Source: Lentinula raphanica
Lineage: Eukaryota > Basidiomycota > Agaricomycetes > Agaricales > Omphalotaceae
DNA length: 64,000 nt
Assembly (NCBI GenBank): GCA_027919835.1
Contig: JANVFP010000027.1
Location: 372,001-436,000 of the forward strand
Direction of reading: 5' to 3'
Below are positions 10,980-22,580 of this stretch, in pieces. The notes below the pieces were generated by a model that was not told the DNA's origin, searched no databases, and saw nothing but the letters and a program-made list of their open reading frames with translations. The stretch's first letter is position 1. The number at the start of each line of letters is the position of its first letter. Both the position numbers and the translations under genes were made by a program.

Positions 10980-11963
10980 TCACTGTCCAGAATCCAACGG
11001 CCGTTTCCGCTTCAACCCTTTTGTTCCTGAGGCGGGTCCTGCGCTTGCACTATCATGGACAGGAACCGACACTTCGTTACCACTCGAGATCTCGAGCGAA
11101 TCCTGGTTCATGATTGTATCATCCTCCTTCGTGTGAACAAGCTTCGGTCTTTTGACTCTTTTCGCCTCGGACTCATTCTCAGAGTCCGTGCCATAACGTG
11201 CTAGCGCTCGGGCAGTAGCCTCTCGAAATTCCCTCACCATCTTTTCATCCTGCTCGTTCCAAGGGATCCGAAACTGCGCTACGGTTCTGAACCGATTCGT
11301 AGCGTCATCCCACTCCTGAAAAATTACCTGATTTTCTTTCACCCCATGCGAGTCACTAGCAATGACATTCACCATAGACATACCCCATACTCTGATAACC
11401 GTGTCATCTGTTTCAGTCGTTTGAGCGGCCACCCTCCAGCCATCCTTGTCTTTGAGCAAGACCACGTCGAAAGTACTGAGCTGAAAGTGCCAGTTCTGTG
11501 CGTCGCCCATGAACTTCACATTCTCTTGATTGTTTATAGGAGGGTCAAGTCCCATCGATCGGAATATCCTGCTGATAAGATCACGGGCCCATTTCTGAGA
11601 CTCTTCCCTCGTAGTTGGGCCAAGTTCCGACTCGACTTCAGCTGGCATCTCCCACTCGAGGACCGGTCTGAACCAATATGTAATCGTGAAGGTCTCAGTG
11701 GCAGGTGGTGTAGCCTGGGCAATGGCGGGTGATGGAGCCTGGGCAACAGTGGGTGATGGAGCCTGGGTCGCAACAGTGGGTGGTGAAGCCCGGTTAGCAG
11801 CCACGGTGGGGCGAAACTATTTTGCATCATCACAATTAGTGAAACATATATCAGTCTACCTGTGTTGGAAACATACCGATGAACCTTGTAACGGTGTCAC
11901 AGGTTTTGGAAGGCCATATGTAGCAGAGGCCAGTCCCAAGAGCAGAACGAGACTGAAGCGCAT
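10980..11963 (-). CDS. Small secreted protein with basic C-terminal tail (gene C)
   Basis: Exons 11963..11877 and 11816..10980, with a 60-nt intron (GTATGT...AAATAG, phase 0), encode about 307 aa, the second longest of the family. The signal peptide is MRFSLVLLLGLASATYG. A linker of APSPTVAQ-type repeats follows, then the TREE-type core (TTREESQKWARDLISRIF, SMGLDPP), NWHFQLSTFDVVLLKDKDGW, a MVNVIA segment and IPWNEQDEKMVREF. After the domain there is a roughly 65-aa tail with two basic clusters (KRVKRPK and KGLKRKRP) around an acidic stretch. The tail resembles nuclear localisation signals, odd for a secreted protein. Unknown function; closest relatives are D, E and F. Confidence 0.8.
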
Positions 11964-12500
11964 GTTCGTAGGATGGAGGAACAGAAAAATCGGCTATGCA
12001 GAACATTCAGTATCTGAGATCAAGGTGAAACGGGATTATTGACTCACAGCGAAGAAAACGGCGAGAGATGTTGATGATCGTGAAGGCGCACGACAAGAGA
12101 ACAGGGATGCCTGAAAGAACTGGAAATGAGTAAAACCACGCGTGATTTCTACAGTTGAACGTCTTACAGATGAAGACGAGCAGTATGGCCGTTTGGGAGA
12201 GCAAAAACTTCGGTGATCGAAGGTACAGGCGATGTAAACAGGCGAAGAAGGCGAAGAAAATGTTGAGAGAGCACAGAAGAACGAGACAGTATTTCCACGG
12301 CCAGCGGGAAAACGTTTTTTTCTTCGGAGTTGACGCGTTGACGGTTGAGATCGAAGAGCGTTGAACTAGACCAGTTGGGATGAGGAAAAAAGATGAGCCA
12401 CTGGCCCTCGGTTGATATGTGTTTTTCCCTCGAGTCAGGAAGGATTCCGGAAGGCCGATGGCTGTATCGTAGGGGGCTGTGACTCTGTGAGGCTGAGCAG
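11964..12500 (-). promoter_or_regulatory. Promoter and 5' leader of gene C
   Basis: It shares the GGCCGTGGAAATA block (about 12302-12290), CAGTTGGGATGAGG-like sequence and leader intron donors (CATCTGTAAGA near 12170) with the other copies. The GTCG..GCGCTTGT element is not recognisable here, and the distal part ends against the former downstream flank of gene D. Confidence 0.5.
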
Positions 12501-12599
12501 GGCTGAGCAGGCTGCCGTAAGATTGAAATTTTATTAGTTATTAGCCGTAAGAAACATCATGCAATCGATGCGAGCTCGTGCCAAAAAGTAGATTTCTCT

Positions 12600-12707
12600 A
12601 CAGTGGTTCGGTCAATGAACTATTTAGGGCAGACACCTGAGGACAGAACGACATAGTAAACTGAGGGCGCCATGGCTTTCCATGTCCCGTACAAGCGCCA
12701 TCACTGT
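12600..12707 (-). pseudogene. Detached 3' end of secreted-family gene D
   Basis: Read on the minus strand from 12707 this gives ACAGTGATGG and continues parallel to the end and 3' flank of gene C (GGACAGTGACGG at about 10991-10980; then a ...TTCTGTCCTCAGGTGTCTGCCC block matching the flank at 10890-10930). The CAG-TGA end of the reading frame is therefore here, 15.4 kb from the rest of gene D, separated by the KDZ element. Confidence 0.7.
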
Positions 12708-12714
12708 CTAGGGA
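12708..12714. repeat. Target site duplication, left of KDZ element
   Basis: CTAGGGA is repeated exactly at 28112-28118. The next base on either side differs, so the duplication is 7 bp, or 8 bp with one changed base. Confidence 0.7.
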
Positions 12715-12781
12715 AAGAAACCTCGTGCCAGACATTTAAACGAGGATGGCTGACCCCACCTCTGTAATAAATATGTTTAAA
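12715..12781 (+). repeat. Left terminal inverted repeat of KDZ element
   Basis: The core 12733-12781 runs from CATTTAAACGAGG through GACCCCACC to ATGTTTAAA and pairs with the right end. The outer 18 bp are less conserved (AAGAAACC against CTGTAACC). Confidence 0.7.
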
Positions 12782-12844
12782 ATATATAATACCTGTCACT
12801 GTCGGGCCCCAAACAATGATATGTCATTATGTAATGCACTCTGT

Positions 12845-13262
12845 CCAAGGTGTTTCGTGTTTAAAGAGAGTTCATGTTTAGAGTTCATGTTTAAAGAGAG
12901 TTTGTGTTTAAATAACAGTCATGTATTCAAAGAGTTTGTGTAATTAAAGAGTCTGTATTCGAAGAGTCTGTGGGTATTTAAAGAATTTGTTCAAAGAGTG
13001 TGTTTGAAGGGATATGTTTAAAGAGTGTGTTTAAAGGGATATGTTTAAAGAGTGTTCATGGTTTTAAAGAGATGTGTTTAAAGAGATGTGTTTAAAGCGA
13101 AGTGTTTGAAGCGAAGTGTTTAAAGCGAAGTGTTTAAAGCAGTGTGTTTAAAGAGATGTGTTTAAAGCGAAGTGTTTAAAGAGATGTGTTTAAAGCGAAG
13201 TGTTTAAAGAGATGTGTTAAAAGAGTGTTCATGGTTGTAAAGAGAGGTGTTGAAAGGGAAGT
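12845..13262 (+). repeat. GTTTAAAG subterminal minisatellite (left)
   Basis: Tandem units of about 14-15 bp alternate between AGATGTGTTTAAAG and CGAAGTGTTTAAAG, with roughly twenty GTTTAAAG cores. Such subterminal arrays in DNA transposons often serve as transposase binding sites; that role is inferred here. Confidence 0.75.
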
Positions 13263-13347
13263 ATTGAAAGAGGACACAATATCGAGAGAAGGTGCTTGTA
13301 CCCGGGTATCAAGAGAAGAGTGGGCAGAGTGATTTATCCTGTACGAA

Positions 13348-16173
13348 TCACAACAGATCAAGGTATGAACTCTGAAGTGCTTTGATGAATCTACCATTCT
13401 TACCTACCAGAACAGCATTGCCTTCTGCATTCTGGGTAACGTAGCCTTCAAAGACTCCGTTAGAATCTATCATCGCAACTCGGCCATCGGATTGCGTGAC
13501 AACATCACACCAAGTACCCTTCGATCGTTTTGGCTTTTTTGTAGCAGGTTGAGAGCCGGAATCGGGATTCGGCCTCTTTGTGATCTTCGCGCGAGAACTT
13601 CTACGTACTTCGGAAACAGGATTGACCTCTTCATTGGAAGAAGTCGAAGGACCTGCCACAGGTCCGACATCTCCCCCCGAATGTTTCTTGTGATTCTTCC
13701 GGCCACTGCCACGAGTCTTACGTACAGCACGTACAGGAATCGCTGGCGAAGACACAGAATCAGCGATTTGAGAGATTGGAGAAGAGGAAGCGGCGTTGTT
13801 AGGAGGTAGTGTCGAATTGACTGAAGGAGTGATCGACGAAGCAGGAACAACGGTCGGAATTGGGACAATGGCACGATCAACCAACGGAGGCAGAGATGAT
13901 ACGTTGGAAGTGGGTGGCGAACCGTTTATCAACCCTGTTTGCGAAGAGGAAACATTCGAAACAGGCATCACAACATTTTGAATAGCTTGCAAAGGGATGC
14001 TGGAAGTGTTTGCAGTGAGGAGTGGGACGTCCGAGTCGAGTGGCAAAGGCACAGATGAAACACTTGGAGGTACTGGGGTACGTGTATGAGAGACATTAGG
14101 TATGGGTGGAGGAGCTATTGGAGCTATCGAAACAGCCGACGAAGGCATTAATGGTATATTTGAACCGGGCGTGCGATTCTCTGGAACTCCAGGCAGCGGC
14201 TCGGAATAAGCGTCGCATGCCAAATGTGAAGACAATGGCGAAGGAACACCAGATTCCTGTTTTACCATCAATTGTGCATCCGACTATCTCTTGAATATTC
14301 AGAATGACTTACAATGATCTCTTCGCCTGCCATCGAGTCAAGGGCTTCTTGCTGTAAGCGTAGATTTCTCCGCTTCTGAATCTCCGCCTTTTCTCGAAAC
14401 GTGAACGGCTGGGCACAGGAAGGTGCACATATTCGAAGAAGGTGGTCTGCTAGCTGAAAAAGGTCTGGGATTTGTAGGGTCTCGATCTCTGTCAGAGAGA
14501 TAGGGAAATTGTATGTGACCGTGTCGTAGTAATCGTCTGGGTTGGTGCGAATATCCACCAACGGGATGGATGGATGTTCTGAATCTTTCGGCCATGAGAA
14601 TTCTGCGGTTCGAAGATCAATTAGATGATCAAAGACATGAGTTTATGACCACATACCCCATAGCTTCTGTAAGAATTCCTTCAGTACCTTACAGACATCT
14701 GAGGCCGACGACCCTCGAAGATCAATTCCAACAAGAACCGGAATGCTATTCTTGTATTTGATGTAGGTGGGAGCACTATTCGGTTGTGCTTCTTGAAGCT
14801 CGGGTCTTTCTGGAGGGGTGCAAGTAAGTCGACATAATGTCAGACTAAGGATCAAGTGACGAACTAGGTACATGGAGTTCACAGTATGTGGACCACCAGT
14901 CTATAAGAGTGTCCGCTCGAGTATCATTTTCCTGACTTAACAGGAAATGAGGAGGAGGATGTCCGTTTTCTGGGCTAGTGTGATGAGCATTCAACCTGAG
15001 TGTTATATATTGCCAAATCAATGACGGAATATGTTGTGCGATATGCAGAAGGCGACGTACCGACCGAATTGTACTTTGTTTCTCTCGTTTCGGAAACCGA
15101 ACAGCATGAAGACTTCCATTGACCCCAAGGCTCCGCTTTGACAGATGGCTTCCAAGGAGGTCTTCATTGCCGCAGGGAACTTCTTCTGGTTTCTGAAACA
15201 CGGTTAACTACTACTTTCTCGCAACGACTCATGCGCACAAGCACTTACTCAAAAATATCAGGTTCGTGAACCATCTTTGCGTACGAGTCCTGATCAGCAT
15301 TCTTCCAGAGCTCGGATAGGGCCCGTTGAAAGAACGCCCCACCGTTATCGCTTCTACGTTTATCGACATTATCTGGGTCAATGCCTGCCTCTTCGCGAGC
15401 CTGAGCTGCGGAAGCTCGCATCCTGAGGGCCTCTTCGTTGATTTTTTCTAAGTTCTGCATGCGGAATACGTCTTTAGCCGTGGTAGAACGCTTGAATGAC
15501 ACCAAAGTTTCAGCTGCTTTCAAGGAATCCATGGAGTCGATGGTCTTGTTCGGTTGCAAATTCGCGATAGCTTTCTGAACCACGTTGTGTATGAGTACAA
15601 AATTGCATGGTAGACTCACATCATACCTGCACAATATCGTGTTGATTTCTTTTCACGAACGTGTTATGTCGGTAGTTCCGAAACATGTCCTTGATAGTCT
15701 AAGACTGAAGCTATGAGCACGAAAGAGATCAAGTAGAAATAACATGCCTTCGTTAGTTTGTGTGATGTGTCGCCGACAGTCGCAAAGACTGGCAACGCTC
15801 TGATCTCTTTAACGGTATCATCCAACCAAGTAGAGATGGAGTCTGGGTCCCGTCCGCGAGCGCTGTCGAGCTTGCCGAGATGCAGCTTCTTCTTTCGCAG
15901 AAGTTTCTCCCAGTCTCGGAATCTGGAACGCACCGCCTGTTGCTGTTCTGGTGTGAGAGGAGAATTACGGCCGCGTTTCTTCTTCTTTGTTGTCGTTGTC
16001 GTTGCCATACTAGTAGAATCGGACTCGGTACCAGAACCATCGGAGTTGTCACTGTCGGGAGGTTCATCATCGGGAGGCTGTTGGTCCCCGAGCACTGCAG
16101 AGCCAACGTCTGCTGGGTTGGACTGAGGACTGGGCGCTGAGGAAGTGTCCTCAAAGGCTAGGTGATTGGCCAT
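13348..16173 (-). CDS. Uncharacterised transposon passenger protein (812 aa)
   Basis: Eight exons: 16173-15748, 15698-15627, 15574-15249, 15192-15061, 14995-14865, 14809-14657, 14602-14313, 14256-13348. All junctions keep one frame. The first intron has a GC donor (GCATGT). The N-terminus is acidic and Ser/Thr-rich with a KKKKRGR basic patch. The middle is helical (AKMVHEPDIFENQKKFP, ICQSGALGSMEVFMLFGFRN), followed by SIPVLVGIDL and a conserved-looking FPISLTEIETLQIP region. The last exon is low-complexity Pro/Ser with RKTRGSGRKNHKK and a short WCDVVTQSDGRVAMID segment. I do not recognise a domain. The basic patches suggest a nuclear DNA- or chromatin-associated role. It lies head-to-tail with the KOW gene and ends 85 bp inside the left repeat array. 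Confidence 0.75.
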
Positions 16174-16449
16174 GGTCTAGGAAATCAACGGGAAGAAAAC
16201 GGAGCGGCTGCACTAGGTATAAGATATGTTTTTCACCTTGTAGATCCTAGCGTTCGTAGTGAAGTCCTGTGCCCGTCGGTCATAGTTTAATGTCATTGCG
16301 GACAAGCTGCTATACCAATCTGACTTACGATCTGGATGAACCAGCTTGGTTCATCCATGGCAGACATATAATCCGAATGATCTTACTCAAAAATTTCAAG
16401 AAAACAGCAAAACTATTGAGTTATTCAAGAATAAGATACAGCATGTATT

Positions 16450-19400
16450 CTAATGTCGTACTTCAGGACGTTGATAGCGAAACTCATCGCGGGCGGCCGC
16501 CATAACATAACCACTTTTTCTGTGGACATCGCGCGATTCCTGGACTTTTTCTAACTCGTCAGGGTGACCGTCTATTCTCTCCGATGTCAAGAATTCTCCT
16601 GTTTCAGATGAGAACTGAACAACCCCTAAGATGAACCAGAGATTTTCATCGTGTTTGCTGCCCTTGTAGAAGTGATGTATGCGCCTAACCAACTTTCCGA
16701 CATGTTCCTCCGGCCCATTCACGATAACCATCAAGGATTTCTCTGTTTGGGGCTTGGGGCGATCTCTCGTTCTGAATACATCCGAAGTCCAGACGACTGT
16801 AGGCTCTCCACCCTTCAGATTATCCTGAGTGACCATGAAACCGCCGCCCGGTCGGGGCATGACTTTGACGTGGTGAGTACCCTTTCTCCCTTTCAGTTCC
16901 ACTTGTATCGGAATGCCAACTAATTTGGGGTGGAAAATCCACAGATCATCTCGGATATCTGGGAACGGCAACACATCTTGTGCATTATTACGGAAGTAGT
17001 CCGGTGGTGGCTGAAAATTTTGTTCTACAGGGAGAATATCTCCCGTATCCCATCTAGGGTGCCAGCGACCAGTCATTGCGAATGAGCGTGCGTTCTCATC
17101 AGGTTCTGGAGTTCTGAAGCGAGTGTGAACTTTAGCGGCATGTGCGGTTTGAGGCTTTTGTTTTGAAGGAACGTAGGAAGAAGATGGCATGAAGAAAGAT
17201 TGACGCTCGGTGGGCCTGATAACTACAGCCAGACACTCTAAGTTGCTGTAACAAGATGATGAGCTCATTTCCGTTGCAGATAGATCCCGTTCAAACTGAC
17301 CTGGCCTCGCGTATATGATCATAATCAAAGAGATGACGAGGAAAGGTAACGCTGGGAGTTACAACCTCGAGTTCCACCATGAGTCTGACCCCGCTCGCTT
17401 TGCGAGCCAGTAATTCTGGACTGAGCTTGTAAACATCGACGTCACGTACAACTCCACGGTGACCTTTCCAAGGTCCTTGAATAACTGCCACCCTTGCTCC
17501 TATCCATGGTTTCTTCCCTGTTTTCATCACTTCTAAGTCTCGGTTGGGCTTGAATTCACTCAGATGGTCTGGGATTGGAGCGAATGCTGTAAGAAGTCTG
17601 TGCGAACTTGTGTCGCCGTAATTCAGCTGCCGTGAACATGAAGTGATACTTGGATGATTCTTACCTATACTCGACTAGCTCAGTGTAATCGACCTGCAAT
17701 GAATGATGAATTGCAGGAATGAAAACGTTGACTCGCAACGAGCCACATCCATCAGGCCAAACATTCTTTACGACGGCTTTGTGGTTGGTGAAAAAACGAC
17801 CAGTGATTTGCACTTCAACATTCTTCCATGGAAAGTTTCCTTGCACTAAACGCGATGAATCTGTCGAAGAAACCATATTCGCATCAAGCCAACGAGTCTA
17901 GAAAGAGCCGAGTGAGTCTCTATGCATCAACAAAACAAAAGCAGTACATACAACCGTGGTGCCATGATCCGGAATGAGCCCGACTAAACGAGGAGTTACT
18001 GCCGCCACCAAACCTGTAGCGTCTTTCTCTGGTCCACGCAGGATTCGGACATAATCTCCAGGAATGAATGATTTCCGTAGATGTAGATTTGGGATGGAAT
18101 GGAGTCCCTCCTCGCACTCGACTTCACAGCCACTTTCAGTGACACTTACAACAGTGCCAGATATCTCACGTCCATGAGAACTCGATGTAACTTTGTCTCC
18201 CGGTAAGAATTCCCAATCATCAGGTTGAAGTATAGGAGCGGTTTTGAAGAAAGGATGGCGACTTTTGACAAAGAGGTGATAGAGTTCACGCGGTATCGAC
18301 GTAGCAGTAGACAATGACTTTGGCGTGAAGTATTTGAGTAGGAGTCCCTGTGAAAAGGTGCCTAACACTTTGTGCTTGTAGTCGTGATCCGTCAACGCTT
18401 CGTCCGAAGCAATTCTGGTCACCAACTCTTGTGAGCTAGCGCGGCATTTTTCGAGACTAAAAAGAACAGGTTCTGGCTTGCCCGACTGTCGTTTCCGCTT
18501 ACGGGAAGAACGGGTCTCCTCGAACTCATCGCGGTCCGCGTCGAACTTGAATGCTAGCCGTGGTACAAGAAGGACTCTGACGTTATGTTCTCCTGCTCCC
18601 ATCGCCTCCGCATGTCCCACAACCAGACCAACGTCGCCCTTGTAGAGTCCGTGCGATACCGTAACCCAATCTCCGATGGTATGAAACCGGTCAGGAGACA
18701 GTTTTACTTTCAGAGACGCAACGTATTCATCTTCGGGAACTACACGTAGCGAGGACAGGCGAATGTCTCTGAGGATGTTGAGGGTGTCTAGAAGTAACGG
18801 TGTCGCATCATGATTATGGGCTTCTTTGCGTAGAAAGCGTGCTTCAAGGAAAATGACTCCAACGATGTTGTGATTGTGATACACAGCGCGAAGTTCGCTT
18901 GCCAAATCCTGTTCAGTCAAGAGATAATGAATGATATTCCATTCACTATTGGGCTGTATGAACAACGAATGTCAGTATTTCGACGTAGAAATCAGACGCG
19001 GGTGTACATACCGTGCATTTCAACCTGTACAGCTTCCAATCGTTTGCAAGAAGAGACATCCTTCCGGTCATATTCTCACTAACCCGATCTTCGGCGTTGT
19101 TCAATCGGATTTTATCGATCTGGGAGAGACTAGCGCCTGAAGCTGAGGACTCGAAAGAGGATGAAGGGGACAGATCGCGAGGTCCGTAGGTTTGTACAAG
19201 ATGATCCAAGAACGCAGATTCGGGAACAGTATCCGTAGCGAAGAGAGGGCCTGCCAGTGTTTGTGCGTGCGCGTGACTGGTAATAGTTTCCCGGTCGTCA
19301 ATGAAATCGACTGTATACAGTAAAGATTGAGCAAATGGGTAGCGAGATGTCAGATGAGAAAACACACCTTCGGATTCATGTTCGGAATCATAATCCTCGT

Positions 19401-20055
19401 TATCGCTATCAACTTCTGCTTCCAAATCGAAGTATTGGGCAATGTTCAAGGGGTTCTTCTTCAGGACTTGGCCTCGTTCCACAATGTCTGCGCTCTCAGA
19501 CACAGATGGCCTGAGAACGGAGGTTTCCCGACTGGAAGGTGTCACGGTAGTCAGCGGAGGTGAATCCGCAATCATAGTTTTTGAAGCGGAGAGTGCTACG
19601 ATCGTTGCGTCGCCGGACACGATTTCTTCGTGGGCCTTGAATACCTCGTCGACAGCTACAGAATCGACAACTTCTTCGGCAGCAGATATGTTGTTCAATG
19701 CGAAAATTGCAGATGACAGTGCTGTGTCGTTATCAGTGGGTGAGGATCGGTCATCGGTGTTTGAGTCCGCCGTTTCAGATTGGGAGGACGCGTTGTTTAC
19801 CCCAGAATCCACTGCTGTCAATTCTGTGGCAGTGATAACATCAATCGATGCGACCAGACTGAGAGATGATGGTTCGAGAGATAAGTCGTTTATGAGGACG
19901 GGTTCAGAAAGGGGCTTGTCTCCGGGGGAAATAGAACCCTCAATCGATGTGTCGTTCGATGTGGCAGCCAAAGACGCTTTATGCTCAGCGGAGGGAGCCT
20001 CAATCGATGGAACCACGGCAGGTGCCTTCTCAATGAATATCTCACTAGAGTCCAT
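16450..20055 (-). CDS. Spt5-like NGN/KOW protein carried by the transposon (1104 aa)
   Basis: Six exons: 20055-19368, 19310-19012, 18953-17952, 17897-17665, 17597-17301, 17245-16450. The first intron is 57 nt and also open in frame. Residues 1-230 are acidic and Ser/Thr-rich. Around the second intron WKLYRLKCTPNSEWNIIHYL resembles the start of an NGN domain of elongation factor Spt5. At least four KOW-like segments follow: GDWVTVSHGLYKGDVGLVVG, PGDKVTSS..GTVVSV, PGDYVRILRGPEKDATGLV and ARVAVIQGPWKGHRGVVRDV. Spt5 binds RNA polymerase II and nascent RNA. A transposon-borne relative might influence transcription of the element or of chromatin at its target (inference). A 5'UTR intron ends directly before the ATG. 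It is divergent from the plus-strand gene pair, sharing the palindromic promoter. Confidence 0.8.
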
Positions 20056-20303
20056 CTATTGAAAGCAGTGACCTACGAAGGTGGATGATAATCGATAATC
20101 AGTTGAGATGCTATTTCACACTCGAGAGTCAACGATCTTCATCGTGTTCGCTTCATTTCTCTAACTGGGTTGATTGAAGAATGAATCTTACCTGATAGAG
20201 AAGGCTTACAACCAACGAGCAATCCGCACAGATAATAACGAGGGCGCTGCTGCCAGCAGCAGCAGCAGCCGACTTAGTGGAACGAATGAGAAAGAAATGA
20301 ACA

Positions 20304-20445
20304 TTTCCCACGGTCGTAGCTGGGAATAGGAACCTGCGGGTCGGCACAAAAACGACTGTAAAAGGAAGTCTGACTAACCCTTTCCTTTTACAGTCGTTTT
20401 TGTGCCGACCCGCAGGTTCCTATTCCCAGCTACGACCGTGGGAAA
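20304..20445. repeat. Perfect 64-bp palindrome with 14-nt spacer in the divergent promoter
   Basis: Left arm 20304-20367 and right arm 20382-20445 are exact reverse complements (they begin TTTCCCACGG and reach AAAAGGAA next to the spacer). Weaker inverted similarity continues outward into the 5' leaders on both sides (CATT.TCTTTCT..., GCTGCTGG..). The arms lie between the start of the KOW gene and the plus-strand genes, so each direction carries the same promoter-proximal sequence. The RNA or single strand would form a very stable hairpin. Confidence 0.9.
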
Positions 20446-21393
20446 GGTCCCATTCTCTTTCTTCTGCTCTCATCGTTGGGTGTCCGACTGCATCGTCGCT
20501 GCTGGTAGTGGTGGCAAAAGTTTATTATCGATCGCTGGTGAGTCAGGGTAAGTTAGTGTTGACTCGTTCGTTCTTCTGGTACTCGCTCACCGCTCCCTCT
20601 GTCAATTTTAGTTGCTTGATCTATGCTTCAGGTACCTCAGGTATCCGCGACTCTAGTATCTCTTCATCACACTCGATCCCTTCGGTCGGATACGAAGACA
20701 GTGTCCGATGGTCCTGTAGTGTTGTAGGCGGGATGGTTGAGCTGGATTCCAAAGATTCAAGCTCAAGGTACGTTCTAAGCAAATCCTCTCGTTGCGCAGA
20801 CTGACTCATAATCCAAGTAGCTTTTGTCGTCACTGGCTAGGCGAAGTAGTTGATTCATGCTGGAAATCTACAAACGACAATGTATATCATGCACTGTGAG
20901 TCTGTTCTCCTGTTCCAGTAAATACTAATGGGCTTAGCAACGCTACGAGCAGGCACCCGGTACCCTACCGTCACGCAACCACCCCTTCGAAAACGGTGAG
21001 AAGGAGGAATCTATGCCAGTATCGCCGAGTGTTTACTATAAAATTTCGTCTGGTTACATCGCTCTAGTTGTTTTGTACTCTTGTCGCTGTTTCCCTTGCT
21101 CTCCACGGTAGTTGTGTATTGTGTAAACATCTGGTTACGTTAGCACTGGAACTCCTTTCTGTACGCAGTGGTGCGAATTCGCGCGGTTTCAGGAGCGCAT
21201 CTTCATGTCAATCGGGATCTGTACTTGGTTCATACCAATCTCCAATCAACAAAGATCTTGACCCTGTTCTTTGCAGGCAAAAACAAAAAAAAAAGCAAAG
21301 TAATGACGCGATCTTGTGTCTGGTATGTCTCTTGAAAAGTCCCTCAGACATGCCTTATTAACCCAGGAAAAATCATAGCTTCCTCAAGTCATC
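20446..21393 (+). other. Plus-strand 5' region of the transposon, no assigned coding exon
   Basis: Donor-like GGGTAAGTTAG (about 20548) and acceptor-like CAATTTTAG (about 20611) mirror the leader intron of the KOW gene on the other side of the palindrome. Short frames occur, but none joins convincingly to the gene starting at 21394. Probably a long spliced leader. Confidence 0.4.
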
Positions 21394-22580
21394 ATGCCCA
21401 AGGTCACCGCTGCATCGAAATCGTCTTCCCCCTCCACGACTAGAACAGCGCTCATTCTAGTGCAATCACATCATATTACCGAACGTTTGAAGGCTATTCG
21501 ACAATCTCGCAACATGTCTATGTGCCCCCCTTGTCCTCTGTTCAATCCTCTCGAGGAGAAGCTCGACGCTAGGCTCATCTTCAACGGGGCGACTGACGGC
21601 GTTAACAGTCCTCTTCACCCCAGCTTCCACAAGCTTGGCAAGGTCATCTTTGTGGTGAGAGTCATCTCAATGTCTTTCTTCGAGCGCGCGAACTGAACTT
21701 TACAGTTCAAGAACCTCAAAAAACCGAAGGAAGAGAAACGGCGTGTTTTCGAGAAAGACTCAATCCCTATCGAAGCTCTTCTCGCTGATGTTGACTTGAT
21801 GAAACATCTTGGGATGCGTGCTGCGGCGGCGAACAGGACAATCTCTCGTGAAAGTTCTAGCTCGGGCTCATCCCCGCTTCCGTCCTCTCCCCCGACTCCT
21901 ACTACCAAGACTCTTACGCCTGCTACCTCGGTGAACTCCTCCACTCCCTCACGTCTACGTGTTACCCCTGGCACGTCAAGAGTTCTAGTGGCCCCCATGG
22001 CGGATCCCGCAGTAGTTCCTACTCGCAGCATGACAAATCGTCTTGCTCCCCGCGTCACTTCCGACCGTGCCGATCCTTCTGATGACGAGGTCGAATTTGT
22101 AGGCTTCGTTCACGCAGATGGAGCGATACGACCTGACCGTCCACTTGGTCGAGTCAGGCAACAGAACGTCAATGCACGTTTGGCAGTTGGTGGCAGCGTC
22201 GGAGGTAGTTCCTCTTCTGTGGTAGTTGCCTCATCAATTACTTTGACTATTGTTGCATGGACCTCGGTTCGTTTGTTCTTCCTTCGCGGTCAGCTTCTCA
22301 GAATACTCATAATCTCTTGTAGACCACGTACAAGCTCCAAACCGTGGAATTACCTTTGCAGAGTGGGCAATACATGAAACTTTCGATGATTTCGAAAGTC
22401 CTTCGAAACATGGGTATCGATACCAATGCCGACTTGGATCGGTATATTCCGGGCAAAGAGTGGGCTCTAATACTCATGGAAACGCTATTCAAAGTCCACG
22501 ACGGAGATGTAGTAAATCTCAAGTCTTCTGCTGTCCATAATATCCCGAACTTCGATATTCACGTTGTTCATCTTGGCTAA
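21394..22580 (+). CDS. Uncharacterised transposon passenger protein (about 359 aa)
   Basis: Three exons: 21394-21654, 21706-22266, 22323-22580. Introns are 51 nt (GTGAGA...TTACAG) and 56 nt (GTTCGT...TTGTAG), in phase 0. The N-terminal 120 residues include ALILVQSHHITERLKAIRQS and a Lys-rich LKKPKEEKRR segment. A Ser/Pro/Thr-rich disordered region follows, and the final exon contains GQYMKLSMISKVLRNMGID and GKEWALILMETLF, which look like a folded helical end. I recognise no family. It lies upstream of the transposase in the same direction and uses the same unusual GTTCGT donor seen in two other genes of the element. Basic, probably nuclear or cytoplasmic; no signal peptide. Confidence 0.65.

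Noticed and set aside
12845..13262. CRISPR-like array
   Set aside because: The units are directly adjacent without unique spacers, the genome is eukaryotic, and the motif belongs to the transposon's subterminal region.
20304..20445. Palindrome as the paired ends of a nested MITE or as a terminator
   Set aside because: No target duplication flanks it, and it lies between two start regions rather than two gene ends, so a promoter palindrome fits better.
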